In this document: positions 18,001 to 26,108 of the stretch, piece by piece
Position numbering within the stretch: the stretch's first letter is position 1
Layout of the letters: every line of letters begins with the position of its first letter
Assembly (NCBI RefSeq): GCF_014648675.1
Contig: NZ_BMRO01000001.1
Coordinates: forward strand, 308,696-372,695
Source of the DNA: Actinomadura livida
Lineage (GTDB): Bacteria > Actinomycetota > Actinomycetes > Streptosporangiales > Streptosporangiaceae
Length of the DNA: 64,000 nucleotides
Direction: 5' to 3'
Made by a program: the position numbers and the translations under genes
The notes under the pieces: generated by a model
What the model was told of the DNA's origin: nothing
What the model saw: only the letters and a program-made list of their open reading frames with translations
Database searches by the model: none

Positions 18001-18417
18001 CTCCAGGCCCTGGGCCGCGGCCTGCACCTTGCGGGCGGCGGCGTCCACGCCCGCCTGGCGCTGTTTCAGCTCCTCGTCGCTGATGGCGCGCGCGCCGCCC
18101 GCGGCCCGGCTCGCCATGGCGTCGCGCTCGTTCTCCACCTCGTGCGCGAGCGCAGTCAGTTCCTTACCGAGCGTAGCCATCTGGCCGGTCCGGCGGTAGG
18201 CGTCGGCGTCCTCCATGGACACCTGGACGCGGAAGCCCGCAAGGAGTGCGGCCACGATCGTGGGCACCGCGATGAGGGCGAAGAGGCGCGTCCGCACGCG
18301 CCAGTTGCGCAGCTTGAACCGGCCTCCCAGGAAGCCTCGCTTGGGGGCGTCTTCGCTGGCAGACAGGCCTGGCTGAGGGGACTGCGGGGCCATCTCGGCC
18401 CCTTCGGCTTTCCGCAC
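15091..18417 (-). CDS. cvnA: conservon sensor histidine kinase CvnA
   Basis: A membrane sensor kinase of up to 1108 residues heading the conservon. There is a membrane helix near residues 38-60, an extracellular helical nitrate-sensor-like domain, a second helix (about 347-368), a HAMP region, a DHp-like segment with RLDHLATRMRRNNENLL, and a HATPase_c domain with ELVENATVFSADHTKV, DNGVGMS and GLFVVGRLAVRHG. The last 400 residues are disordered and rich in Pro, Gly and Gln. Two starts are plausible: GTG at 18417 (GGAGGG close upstream) or ATG at 18393 (AGGGG upstream). It probably signals through CvnB-D. Confidence 0.93.
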   Translation of the reverse strand: MRKAEGAEMAPQSPQPGLSASEDAPKRGFLGGRFKLRNWRVRTRLFALIAVPTIVAALLAGFRVQVSMEDADAYRRTGQMATLGKELTALAHEVENERDAMASRAAGGARAISDEELKQRQAGVDAAARKVQAAAQGLEVNAPGLDLALGNVLDRVNDLPALRALSASLAPGPIIDKYGEFVDDFSGYHLLVSQDAPTPELAQGALALADLASAKDAASRERALVAAALWEGQFLPIDRASVDDARADLNTSIEAFRSSATVTQLQLFEDTVTGPELDRAEITRLRALAVADSNQELQVRLGSRVANSWTSDSTVRIDKLRTVEQKIASDLAAGADDAQSSAQTDAIRDGALLFLVLAIVLATVILVARSLVRPLRRLQSGALEVAGTRLPGLVDRLRDPEAAAGGIEVEPIEIDSTDEIGQVARAFDEVHREAVRLAADEAVLRGNINAMFVNLSRRSQSLIERQLKLIEELEQSERDEEQLGNLFRLDHLATRMRRNNENLLVLGGQDQVRRWNQPVPLIDVVRASLSEVEQYERVALRVQGDMTVAGPVVNDLVHLLAELVENATVFSADHTKVTVSGQMLSGGGAMLQITDNGVGMSAEELEQANWRLANPPVIDFSAARRMGLFVVGRLAVRHGIRVELRAAQGGGLTAFVVLPDAVITPGESGGFGGRGGFNGRESDGQQLAALTSSAEPPAIGSGGFAQDDYGTGSHPMVGGTGPLRSLRGATGPQPAMNETGPIPAAGGGPGSFPSTGPLPTVSPGDQGRPADDPYQPGDRQPPRRPGELPIRRPGAHMPGRPVDDGPNGLFQPRSERQDGAAGAAGAANGAYGQAGAQGGPQSVVPEAQPMVPEPGGPRQIPWETGPLEQVGGDSGQGPQAPYGDASQTGPGMRRRTSQWDTGGMPRPAAESFQDPPVSEPSVRAPQAPPVQAPPEQQAPPRVPERSPIFDAMQSEWFMRRSGDNSGEDPARGWESPADAGFRAAEAAREPVATTRTNVGLPKRVPGKNRVPGAVGRAAAPAGNAQAGAGSAAGQAVPQSPGQGQAAPGRQAPGGPAPDGQGYGQTADVVRNRFASLQRGVHRGRHEARGAGTSGEAPSQGDGETGGTR

Positions 18418-18740
18418 TGCCCTCCGCTACCTCTCAATGGGTCGATCGCTCGCGGCGCACAGTGACCCTGACCGAGATCCGGGTCGTGTCACCTGCCCGC
18501 ACCACTGTGGGCAAGCGCCGAACATTGCAACACAGAGCAACCATCATGGCCAACCCGAATGATCACACAGGTCTAGACTTGTGATGTAGGAGACGTAAAT
18601 GTCACAGCTTGCTCATGTGTGTTCACATAAGTGCACGTAAAGCTGGCATCTCCCCCATAGCGCGCCCGTGGTGCGCTACGCTCCCGGCTCGTTGAAAGAT
18701 CGACTTTCAGCCAGCTTCCCCCGCAAATGGAGCATTGATC
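18418..18740. other. 323-nt divergent regulatory region between cvnA and the ABC importer
   Basis: No gene seen. The stretch 18530-18660 is much richer in A and T than its surroundings. It holds an inverted repeat ATCACA/TGTGAT (18562-18567 and 18580-18585) around the palindrome GTCTAGAC, a TANNNT hexamer TACGCT at 18677-18682 in plus orientation, and an inverted repeat TGAAAG/CTTTCA (18693-18698 and 18704-18709) about 30 nt before the substrate-binding-protein gene. The repeats could be operators; which proteins bind is unknown. Confidence 0.5.
18693..18709. repeat. inverted repeat upstream of the ABC importer operon
   Basis: TGAAAG, 5-nt spacer ATCGA, CTTTCA. It lies downstream of the TACGCT hexamer and upstream of the ATG at 18741, a position where a repressor could act. 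Candidate operator only. Confidence 0.4.
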
Positions 18741-19727
18741 ATGTCTGCTTCCCACCGCCGCACCTTCCTCGGCGGCGCACTGGCCATCGCGCTCGGGCTC
18801 ACCGTCGTCGCCTGCGGCGACTCCGACGAGGGATCCTCGGCCAACGGCCTGGAGAAGACCGATATCACCCTCGGCACCATGACCGTCGCCGACACCGCCC
18901 CCGTGCAGATCGCCATCGACAAGGGCCTGTTCAAGGCCGAGGGCCTGAACGTCAAGACGCAGGTGATCCAGGGCGGCGCCGCCGGCATCCCGCTGCTCAA
19001 GAGCGGCCGCCTGGACTTCAGCTTCGGCAACTACGTCTCGCTGCTGACCGCCGGCGTCAAGGACCCGGGCTTCAAGCCCAAGATCGTCGCCGAGGGATTC
19101 CAGAGCGCCTCGAAGACCCACACCCTGATGGTCCGCAAGGACTCCCCGTACCGCACGATCAAGGACCTCGAGGGCAAGAAGATCGGCGTCAACACGCGCC
19201 GCAACATCAGCACGCTGCTGGTCCGCGCCGCCGGCAAGCCGCAGGGCGTCGAGTTCGACGAGGACAAGAACTTCGTCGAGGTCCCCCCGCCCGCCATGGA
19301 GCAGGCTCTGAAGTCCAAGAGCGTCGAGGCCGTCCAGGCGATCGAGCCGTTCGGCACCCAGATGCAGAAGACGCTGGGCGCCCGCATGGTCTCCGACCTG
19401 TCCAGCGGCCCCACCGCCGACTTCCCGATCGCCGGCTACGCCGCCACCGAGAAGTTCATCCAGGAGCACCCGAAGACGACCGCCGCGTTCCAGCGCGCGC
19501 TGCAGAAGGCCCAGGGCATGGCGGCCGACCGTAAGCTCGTGCAGGACACCCTGCCGACCTACGCCAAGGGCATCAACGAAGAGGTCGCCTCGACCATGAG
19601 CTACGGCACGTTCCCGACCACGCTGAACGCCACCAGGCTCCAGCGCGTGGCGGACGTGATGCTCCAGTTCGGCTACGTCGAAGAGAAGATCGACGTGAAG
19701 CAGTTCATCGCCGAATCCGCCGCATGA
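18741..19727 (+). CDS. ABC importer substrate-binding lipoprotein, SsuA/NMT1-like
   Basis: A 328-residue periplasm-facing binding protein anchored by lipid. The signal peptide ends in a lipobox LTVVAC, and the mature lipoprotein starts at that Cys followed by GDSDEG. The fold is the SsuA/THI5/NMT1 type (DTAPVQIAIDKGLFKAEGLN; LLKSGRLDFSFGNYVSLL; GKKIGVNTRRNISTLLVRAA), which binds sulfonates, taurine, thiamine precursors or aromatics. The ATG at 18741 follows GGAG; the in-frame TTG at 18735 is less likely. The last codons overlap the permease start (ATGA), so this is gene 1 of an operon. Confidence 0.93.
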   Translation: MSASHRRTFLGGALAIALGLTVVACGDSDEGSSANGLEKTDITLGTMTVADTAPVQIAIDKGLFKAEGLNVKTQVIQGGAAGIPLLKSGRLDFSFGNYVSLLTAGVKDPGFKPKIVAEGFQSASKTHTLMVRKDSPYRTIKDLEGKKIGVNTRRNISTLLVRAAGKPQGVEFDEDKNFVEVPPPAMEQALKSKSVEAVQAIEPFGTQMQKTLGARMVSDLSSGPTADFPIAGYAATEKFIQEHPKTTAAFQRALQKAQGMAADRKLVQDTLPTYAKGINEEVASTMSYGTFPTTLNATRLQRVADVMLQFGYVEEKIDVKQFIAESAA

Positions 19728-20500
19728 GTTTTCGCCGCATCGTCTTCGGCGCCGCCGGGGTGGCCGGTGCGGTCGCACTCCTCGAGGTCGTGAGCCGTAC
19801 CGGCCTCGTGGACGCGTCCGCCCTCCCCCCGGCGACGACCGTTCTGGGGGAGGCCGCGAAGCTCGCCGTCGACGGGAAGTTCCTCGCCGACGTCGCGGCG
19901 ACGCTTCAGGCGTGGTTCGGCGGGCTCGCGCTGGCGGTGCTCGTGGCGGTCCCGCTGGGCGTCCTGCTCGGCTCGGTACCGCTGCTGGGCACCGCCGCCC
20001 GCGCGCTCGTCGAACTCATGCGGCCCATTCCCTCGGTCGCGCTGATCCCGCTCGCCATCATCCTGTTCGCGGACCCGACGCAGATGAAGATGTCGCTGAT
20101 CTTCTACGCGTGCCTGTGGCCGATCCTCATCAACACCCTGTACGCGCTCCGCGACGTCGACCCGGTCGCGAAGGACAGCCTGCGCAGCTTCGGGTTCGGG
20201 ACGCCGTCGGTGCTGTGGCGCGTCTCGCTGCCGAGCGCCGCGCCGTTCATCACCACCGGCGTCCGCATCGCCGCCTCCGTCGCCCTCATCGTCGTGGTCA
20301 GCACCGAGCTGCTGGCCGGCGGGATCAACGGCGTCGGCATCTACCTCAGCTCCACGCAGGCCGGCGGCGGCCGCACGGACCTGCTCCTGGCCGGAGCGGT
20401 CTGGGCCGGTGTCCTCGGGCTGCTGGCAAACCTGGCCCTGCTCGGGCTGGAACGGGTCGCGTTCCGGTGGCACTCCGCGAAGGTGGAGGCGATCGCATGA
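19724..20500 (+). CDS. ABC importer permease 1
   Basis: A 258-residue integral membrane subunit of the SsuC/TauC (BPD) type, with about six membrane helices. The EAA-like loop that contacts the ATPase is RSFGFGTPSVLWRVSLPSAA. The ATG at 19724 overlaps the lipoprotein stop by 4 nt and its own stop overlaps the next permease start by 4 nt, so all three are translationally coupled. Together with the second permease it probably forms a heterodimeric channel. Confidence 0.94.
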   Translation: MSFRRIVFGAAGVAGAVALLEVVSRTGLVDASALPPATTVLGEAAKLAVDGKFLADVAATLQAWFGGLALAVLVAVPLGVLLGSVPLLGTAARALVELMRPIPSVALIPLAIILFADPTQMKMSLIFYACLWPILINTLYALRDVDPVAKDSLRSFGFGTPSVLWRVSLPSAAPFITTGVRIAASVALIVVVSTELLAGGINGVGIYLSSTQAGGGRTDLLLAGAVWAGVLGLLANLALLGLERVAFRWHSAKVEAIA

Positions 20501-21300
20501 GGATCCTCAAGGCGCTCCGCGGATTCGTCGAGCGCGCCTGGCTCGTCGCCCTGGTCTTCGTGCTGTGGGAGGTCGTCACCCGGGCGGTGAACGAGACCTA
20601 CTTCCCGCCGCCGACCCGGATCGCCCAGGCGCTGCACGAGCTGTGGTTCTCCGGGCCCGCGTCCAGCCTGTTCCTCACGGAGAACGCCACGGACGACTTC
20701 TCCACCAGCCTCACCCACCTGTTCATCGGGTGGGGCGCGGCGGGCGCCGCCGGCGTCGTGCTGGGCGCGGCGATCGGACGGTCGCAGGTCCTCTACGACA
20801 TGGCGAGCCCGGTGCTGGAGTTCCTGCGCGCGGTGCCGCCGCCGACGCTGCTGCCGTTCTTCATCATCGTGTTCCAGCTCGGCTCCACCATGCAGATCGT
20901 CACGATCGCGTTCGGCGTGGTGTGGCCGGTGCTGCTCAACACATGCGACGGTGTCCGCACCGTGGAGTCCCTGCAGCTGGAGACGGCCAGGGTGTTCGGC
21001 GTCGGCCGGTTCCGCCGGCTGGTGACCATCATCCTCCCCGGAGCGGCGCCGAAGATCTTCGCGGGGCTGCGGGTCGCGCTGTCGTTCGCGCTGATCCTCA
21101 TGGTCATCTCCGAGCTGTTCGGCAGCACCGCGGGCATCGGCTCCGAGCTCCTCGGCGCCCAGCGCTCGTTCGAGCTGCCCCGGATGTGGGCCGGCATCGT
21201 CATGCTGGGCATCCTCGGCTTCGTGTTCAACGCCGTGTTCATGCTCCTGGAGCGCCGCCTGCTGGCCTGGCACATCGGTGCGCAGCGGCTCGCGACTTGA
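20497..21300 (+). CDS. ABC importer permease 2
   Basis: A 267-residue membrane subunit paralogous to the preceding permease. The EAA-like loop is RVFGVGRFRRLVTIILPGAA. The ATG at 20497 (ATGA overlap) has a strong GGTGGAGG upstream. The frame is open further upstream, but that part is only the shadow of permease 1. Two different permeases instead of one are less common in SsuBC systems and resemble importers for aromatic or pyrimidine-like compounds. Confidence 0.93.
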   Translation: MRILKALRGFVERAWLVALVFVLWEVVTRAVNETYFPPPTRIAQALHELWFSGPASSLFLTENATDDFSTSLTHLFIGWGAAGAAGVVLGAAIGRSQVLYDMASPVLEFLRAVPPPTLLPFFIIVFQLGSTMQIVTIAFGVVWPVLLNTCDGVRTVESLQLETARVFGVGRFRRLVTIILPGAAPKIFAGLRVALSFALILMVISELFGSTAGIGSELLGAQRSFELPRMWAGIVMLGILGFVFNAVFMLLERRLLAWHIGAQRLAT

Positions 21301-21355
21301 CCGACGCCCCCACGCTGACGACCCTCATGACGTACACACAGAAAAGGTGGCCGTG

Positions 21356-22192
21356 ATGCTTCAGATAACCGGCCTCACCCACTCCTACGGAGGAGACGGG
21401 CTCAAGGTACTCGACGGCCTCGACCTCACCGTCCCGGACGGGCAGCTGGTCAGCATCGTCGGGCCGTCCGGCTGCGGCAAGTCGACGCTGCTGCGCTGCA
21501 TCGCCGGGCTGATCCAGCCGACCGGCGGGCGGCTGACCCTGGACGGCAGGCCGATCAACGGCGTGCCCGACGACCTCGCGGTCGTGTTCCAGGACTACAG
21601 CCGCTCGCTGTTCCCCTGGCTGAGCGTCCGCGACAACGTGGCGCTGCCGCTGCGCCGGCGCGGGAAGTCGCGCTCGGAGCGGCGGGCCGCCGCGGAGGAG
21701 GCCCTGGAGTCGGTGGGCCTCCACGACGCGGGGCGCAAGTACCCGTGGCAGCTGTCCGGCGGCATGCAGCAGCGCGTGTCGATCGCGCGGGCGCTGGCCT
21801 ACCGCCCGTCGCTGCTGCTGATGGACGAGCCGTTCGGCTCCGTGGACGCGCAGACCCGGGAGGACCTGGAGGACCTCGTCCTCCAGGTGCACCGCACGGA
21901 GAAGATGACGATCCTGCTGGTCACCCACGACATCGACGAGAGCGTCTACGTCGGTGACCGGGTCGTCGTCCTGAACCGCTCGCCCGCCCGGGTGCACGCC
22001 GACCTGCCCGTCGGGCTGCCGTCCGTCCGCGACCAGATCGACACCCGCGGGCTGCCGGAGTTCGTCCAGCTGCGGGCCGAGGTCGGGCGGCTGGTCCGCG
22101 GCGGCGCGCGGGTGCCGGGCGCGGCCCCCGTCGGCGCGCAGCCGGCCGGGGTGGCGGAGGCCAAGGGCGCCGGCGCGAAACCGGCTCCCTGA
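21356..22192 (+). CDS. ABC importer ATP-binding protein, SsuB/TauB-like
   Basis: A 278-residue cytoplasmic ATPase. Walker A GPSGCGKST, Q-loop VFQDYSRSLFPWL, signature LSGGMQQRVSIARAL, Walker B LLLMDEPFGSVD and H-loop LVTHDIDESVYV are all intact. The ATG at 21356 follows AAAGGTGG at 21343-21350; the same frame is open before it but lacks a ribosome site. It lies 55 nt after permease 2. A basic, Ala/Gly-rich tail of about 40 residues follows the domain. Confidence 0.95.
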   Translation: MLQITGLTHSYGGDGLKVLDGLDLTVPDGQLVSIVGPSGCGKSTLLRCIAGLIQPTGGRLTLDGRPINGVPDDLAVVFQDYSRSLFPWLSVRDNVALPLRRRGKSRSERRAAAEEALESVGLHDAGRKYPWQLSGGMQQRVSIARALAYRPSLLLMDEPFGSVDAQTREDLEDLVLQVHRTEKMTILLVTHDIDESVYVGDRVVVLNRSPARVHADLPVGLPSVRDQIDTRGLPEFVQLRAEVGRLVRGGARVPGAAPVGAQPAGVAEAKGAGAKPAP

Positions 22193-22214
22193 CGGACGGC
22201 TCACACCGCACGAA

Positions 22215-22236
22215 CCGCCGCCGCGCGCGGCGGCGG
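22215..22236. terminator. 22-bp GC palindrome after the importer ATPase gene
   Basis: A perfect palindrome (CCGCCGCCGCG and its complement) lies 22 nt after the ATPase stop. A second stem-loop, CGGGGCCG/CGGCCCCG, occupies 22257-22281. They probably attenuate transcription between the transporter and the monooxygenase. Confidence 0.45.
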
Positions 22237-22308
22237 AGGAACGAGACCGGGGCGGACGGGGCCGCCATCGCATCGGCCCCGCCTGCCCGCACAAGGGGAG
22301 GGCGATTC

Positions 22309-23571
22309 ATGCGCGTACTCATCGTGGGTGCGGGGATCGGCGGGCTCACCACCGCCCTGAGCCTGCACGAGGCCGGCGTCGAGGCGCTCGTCGTCGACTC
22401 CGCCGTCCGGCTGCGGCCGCTCGGCGTCGGCATCAACCTGCTCCCGCACGCCGTCCGGGAGCTCACCGAGCTGGGTCTCGGCGACGACCTCGCCGAGACC
22501 GGCGTCCCCACGGCCGAGACGGTGCACTTCGACCGGTACGGCGGCCGGATCTGGGCCGAGCCGCGAGGACGTGCGCTCGGCTACCGCTGGCCGCAGTACT
22601 CCATCCACCGCGGCGAACTGCAGATGATGCTGCTGGACGCCGTCCTGGCGCGGCTCGGCGAGAGCGCCGTCCGCACCGGGACCGTGTTCGAGGGCTTCGA
22701 GCAGGACGGGGAGAGCGTGCGGGCGCGGCTGCGCGACCGCGCGTCCGGCACCGCCGACACCGTCACCGCCGACGTCCTGATCGGCGCGGACGGCCTGCAC
22801 TCCGCGGTCCGGGCCCAGCTGAACCCGGGCGAGAAGGCGCCGCTGTGGAACGGGATCAGGATGTGGCGCGGCGTCACCGAGGGCGAGCCGTTCCTCACCG
22901 GGCGGACGCTGGCCATCGCGGGCAGCAACGCCGCGTCCAAGATGGTCGTCTACCCGATCTCCATGCGCGCCGAGCGCCGGGGCAGTGCGCTGCTGAACTG
23001 GGTGGCCGAGGTCAGGCTCACGGACGACCAGCTGGAGGAGACCGCGGACTGGAACCGGACGGGCCGCCTGGAGGACGTGCTCCCCCACTTCGCCGACTGG
23101 AAGTTCGACTGGCTCGACATCCCGGCGATGCTGTCCGGCTCGGCGGAGATCCTCGAGTACCCGATGGTCGACCGCGATCCCCTGGACCGCTGGACGTCCG
23201 GCCGGGTGACCCTGCTCGGCGACGCCGCCCACCCGATGTACCCGATCGGGTCGAACGGCGGGTCCCAGGCCGTGCTGGACGCCCGCGTCCTGGCGCACGA
23301 GCTGGTCCGGGCCGCCGACCCCGCCGAGGGCCTGCTCGCCTACGAGCGGGAGCGCCGCGAAACGGTCAACGCCATCGTGCTGGCCTGCCGCGACATGCCC
23401 GCCGACCGGATCCTGCAGACGGTCAGCGAGCGCGCACCGCGCGGTTTCAAGGCCATCGAGGACGTCCTGGCGCCGAACGAGCTGGAGACCATCAGCGGCG
23501 CCTACCGGCTGACGTCCTTCGACGACGTCGACGCCCTCAACACCCGCGCGTCCTACACGATCGCCGGCTGA
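22309..23571 (+). CDS. FAD-dependent monooxygenase, PhzS-like
   Basis: A 420-residue group A flavoprotein hydroxylase of the PhzS/salicylate-hydroxylase type, which uses NAD(P)H and O2 to hydroxylate an aromatic ring. It has the N-terminal FAD motif VLIVGAGIGGLTTALSLHE, the middle DG motif VLIGADGLHSAVR and the second FAD motif LLGDAAHPMYPIGSNGGSQA. The ATG at 22309 follows GGGGAGGG. It lies 116 nt after the ABC importer on the same strand, which suggests it acts on the imported compound; this is inference and the compound is unknown. Confidence 0.92.
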   Translation: MRVLIVGAGIGGLTTALSLHEAGVEALVVDSAVRLRPLGVGINLLPHAVRELTELGLGDDLAETGVPTAETVHFDRYGGRIWAEPRGRALGYRWPQYSIHRGELQMMLLDAVLARLGESAVRTGTVFEGFEQDGESVRARLRDRASGTADTVTADVLIGADGLHSAVRAQLNPGEKAPLWNGIRMWRGVTEGEPFLTGRTLAIAGSNAASKMVVYPISMRAERRGSALLNWVAEVRLTDDQLEETADWNRTGRLEDVLPHFADWKFDWLDIPAMLSGSAEILEYPMVDRDPLDRWTSGRVTLLGDAAHPMYPIGSNGGSQAVLDARVLAHELVRAADPAEGLLAYERERRETVNAIVLACRDMPADRILQTVSERAPRGFKAIEDVLAPNELETISGAYRLTSFDDVDALNTRASYTIAG

Positions 23572-23591
23572 GCGCGCGCCGGACGCTCGGG

Positions 23592-25307
23592 TCACTTGGC
23601 GTCGGCGTAGCGGTCCACGACCGCGATCCCCATGGGGAACACGACGGGGGTGTCGCCGAAGAGGAGCCGCCGCGCCTCCTCGGCCGAGGCGCGGACGGCG
23701 GCGGCGACGTCCGCGGCCAGCTCCGCCGGGGTGTGCACGATGACCTCGTCGTGCTGGAAGAACACCAGGCGGGGGCCGGAGCCGAGGGCGGTGAGGCGGC
23801 GGCGCAGTGAGGCGAGCAGGGCGAGCGCCCAGTCGGCGGCGGTCGCCTGGACGACGAAGTTGCGGGTGAAGCGGCCCCGGCTGCGCAGCGCCTGCGCGGC
23901 CGGGCTCCGCCGCTCGGCGAGCGGGCCGTCGTCGCCCGCGGCGGTCAGCTCGCGCCAGCCGGCCGACGGCGGCGGGCAGGTGCGCCCCAGCCGGGACCGG
24001 ACGAGCCGCCCGCGCTCCCCGGCCCGCGCGGCGGTCTCGACGTACTCGAACGCGTCGGGGAACCGGTTCCGCAGGACGGCGAGGAGCCGCACGGCCTCGC
24101 CCGTCCCGCCGCCGTACATGGCGGACAGCAGCGCGAGCTTGGCCTTGTCGCGCGCGCTCATGCCGTCCTCCACCGCCGCCGGCTCGGCGTCGAAGGCGCC
24201 GGAGAGGGCCGCGTAGAGGTCGCCGTGGGCGGCGGCCTCGGCGAACGCGCGGTCGCCCGCGAGGGCCGCCAGCACCCGGGGTTCGAGCTGGGCCGCGTCC
24301 GCGACGACGAGCGACCAGCCGGGATCGGCGACGACGGCCCTGCGCAGGACGCGCGGGATCTGCAGGGCGCCCCCGCCGCTCGTCGCCCACCGGCCCGACA
24401 CCACCCCGCCGGCCACGTACTCGGGGCGGAACCGTCCACCGCTCACCCAGGTGTCCAGCCAGGCCCAGCCGTGCGCGGTGTGCAGGCGCGCGAGCTCCTT
24501 GTACTCCAGCAGCAGCGGCACCGCGGGATGGTCGACGCCCTTCAGCACGTGCGCGCGCGTCGAGGGGATCGGATGCCCGGCCGACGCGAACGCCTTGAGG
24601 AGCTGCGCCGGGGAGTCGGGGTTGACGTGCGTGCGCGGGCCGAACGCGGCGCTGATGCGGTCGGCGAGGTCCTGGAGCCTGCGGGGACGCAGGCCGCCGG
24701 AGGGCCGCGGCCCGAGCAGTTCGGTGAGCAGCGCGTTGTGCTCGGCCGCCGACCAGGGCAGCCCGTCGTGCCCCATCTCGGCCGCGGCCAGCGCCCCGGC
24801 CGACTCCGCCGCCGCGAGCAGCGCGAACCGCCCGCCGGCCCCCGGCCCGTCGTTCAGCCCGGCGACGGCGCGCTGCTGCTCGGCGTGCACGGCGACGACC
24901 TGCTCGATGTCGTCGGCGGGCTCGTCCCTCTCATCGTCGTCGAAGAGCGACGCCTGCGCCGGCTTCTCCCGCGGCGGTGCGTCCGCGGGCACCGGCTCCC
25001 CGCGCGAGCGCGCCCACGCCGCCCGCACCGAGCGCGGCTCCCCGTACCGTCCGGCGTGGCCGAGCAGAAGGCTCTCGACCAGTTCCAGGTCGTGGCAGCG
25101 CCCCACCCGCACGCCCGCGTCCAGCAGCCGGGGGTAGAGCCCGGCGGTGGACGGCCACACCCATCGCGGCGACTCGGCCCGCTCCCGCTCGCCGATGGCC
25201 GCGACGAGGTCGGGGACGTGCTGGACGGGCCCCGCGGGCGTCCCGTCCTCGGCGAGGGGCCGGAGCGCTCCCCCGCCGCGCGCCCCCACCGCCACAGCGA
25301 CCTTCAC
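23592..25307 (-). CDS. stand-alone PolA-like DNA polymerase with 3'-5' exonuclease-like domain
   Basis: A 571-residue family A polymerase, shorter than Pol I (about 900). No 5' nuclease domain is present. The N-terminal half is a diverged exonuclease-like region. The C-terminal polymerase domain has motif A DAAQLEPRVLAAL, a motif B region ARDKAKLALLSAMYGGGTGEA and motif C HDEVIVHT. Actinobacteria carry such a second family A enzyme besides polA; its cellular role is poorly defined. The GTG at 25307 lies 6 nt after CAGAAT, so it may be leaderless. It converges on the monooxygenase with a 20-nt gap. Confidence 0.9.
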   Translation of the reverse strand: MKVAVAVGARGGGALRPLAEDGTPAGPVQHVPDLVAAIGERERAESPRWVWPSTAGLYPRLLDAGVRVGRCHDLELVESLLLGHAGRYGEPRSVRAAWARSRGEPVPADAPPREKPAQASLFDDDERDEPADDIEQVVAVHAEQQRAVAGLNDGPGAGGRFALLAAAESAGALAAAEMGHDGLPWSAAEHNALLTELLGPRPSGGLRPRRLQDLADRISAAFGPRTHVNPDSPAQLLKAFASAGHPIPSTRAHVLKGVDHPAVPLLLEYKELARLHTAHGWAWLDTWVSGGRFRPEYVAGGVVSGRWATSGGGALQIPRVLRRAVVADPGWSLVVADAAQLEPRVLAALAGDRAFAEAAAHGDLYAALSGAFDAEPAAVEDGMSARDKAKLALLSAMYGGGTGEAVRLLAVLRNRFPDAFEYVETAARAGERGRLVRSRLGRTCPPPSAGWRELTAAGDDGPLAERRSPAAQALRSRGRFTRNFVVQATAADWALALLASLRRRLTALGSGPRLVFFQHDEVIVHTPAELAADVAAAVRASAEEARRLLFGDTPVVFPMGIAVVDRYADAK

Positions 25308-25350
25308 GGGCTCATTCTGGCGCGCGCCACCGACACGGCGCGCATGCGAA

Positions 25351-25382
25351 GACCCCTCCGCGACGGGTGGGGCGGAGGGGTC
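25351..25382 (-). terminator. hairpin downstream of the DUF4234 gene
   Basis: An 11-bp perfect stem (GACCCCTCCGC and its complement, 10-nt loop) is followed on the minus strand by TTCG. A weaker CCAGGG/CCCTGG stem lies at 25405-25423. Both sit between the DUF4234 stop and the polymerase gene. Confidence 0.6.
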
Positions 25383-25436
25383 CTCTGGGATCTTCAGCGG
25401 GGGGCCAGGGCCGTAGCCCCTGGGGTCGATCCCGGT

Positions 25437-25464
25437 GGATCAGGCGGCGAGGATCAGGCGACGA
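25437..25464. repeat. 14-bp tandem duplication at the DUF4234 stop codon
   Basis: GGATCAGGCGGCGA is directly followed by GGATCAGGCGACGA, with one mismatch. The stop codon of the DUF4234 gene (25454-25456, minus) lies in the second copy, and a second in-frame-like TGA lies in the first. It looks like a recent slippage duplication. Confidence 0.7.
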
Positions 25465-25957
25465 GCGACACCTGCTGGCCGGGCGGGGTGGCGCCGTAGC
25501 GGTCGACGACCTTGTTGAGCTGGATCTGGTAGTAGAGGACTCCGAAGCCGAAGATGCCGAGCAGGAACCCGATGCCGCCGCTGCAGCTCGCGGGGAGGCC
25601 GGCGGCGCGCTGCGCGGCGGCGATGCGCCCGCCGAGCTTGACGAACACGACCAGCGGCCAGATGCCGAGCGTGACCGCGCCGAAGAGCATCGACAGCAGC
25701 GCGTTGACCGAGGAGTCGCCGATGCGCCGGTCGTACGCGTGCAGCTCGCTGTGGACCTTGTAGAACCACACGAGCCCGTAGATGCCGAAGGTGATGAGCG
25801 GCAGGCCGAGCCAGGCGCCGACGGGGTTGCGGCGCTTCATGTTGGACCCGGCGCCCACGGCGACGGGTGCCTGCTGCTGCTGGTGGACGGGCGCGTGACC
25901 GCCCTGGTGGACCTGCTGCTGGTAGTACTGGCCCTGACCCTGCTGTGGGTAACTCAT
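25454..25957 (-). CDS. DUF4234 domain membrane protein
   Basis: A 167-residue protein. The first 35 residues are rich in Gln, Tyr and His (PQQGQGQYYQQQ, then HQQQQAP), a low-complexity cytoplasmic tail. Then comes a DUF4234 membrane domain with three or four helices (PLITFGIYGLVWFYKVHSEL; VNALLSMLFGAVTLGIWPLV; GGIGFLLGIFGFGVLYYQIQ). The ATG at 25957 has GGAAGAG upstream. The function of the family is unknown. Confidence 0.88.
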   Translation of the reverse strand: MSYPQQGQGQYYQQQVHQGGHAPVHQQQQAPVAVGAGSNMKRRNPVGAWLGLPLITFGIYGLVWFYKVHSELHAYDRRIGDSSVNALLSMLFGAVTLGIWPLVVFVKLGGRIAAAQRAAGLPASCSGGIGFLLGIFGFGVLYYQIQLNKVVDRYGATPPGQQVSLVA

Positions 25958-26108
25958 TGGTGCTCTTCCTGTGGGACGCGGTCTTTTCCGGCCGACCGCT
26001 GTTACCGTTCACCCGTCTGACGAGCCACGACTGTAACGGGCCGCCAGCCCCTCGTGCTGCCGGAACGCCACCTTCGCCAGCGTTTCGGGTGATTCTCCAA
26101 ACCGCGGG

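Noticed and set aside
15163..18465. A long plus-strand frame (1100 codons) opposite cvnA
   Set aside because: High-GC third positions keep the antisense frame open. cvnA has clear kinase motifs, and the antisense product has none.
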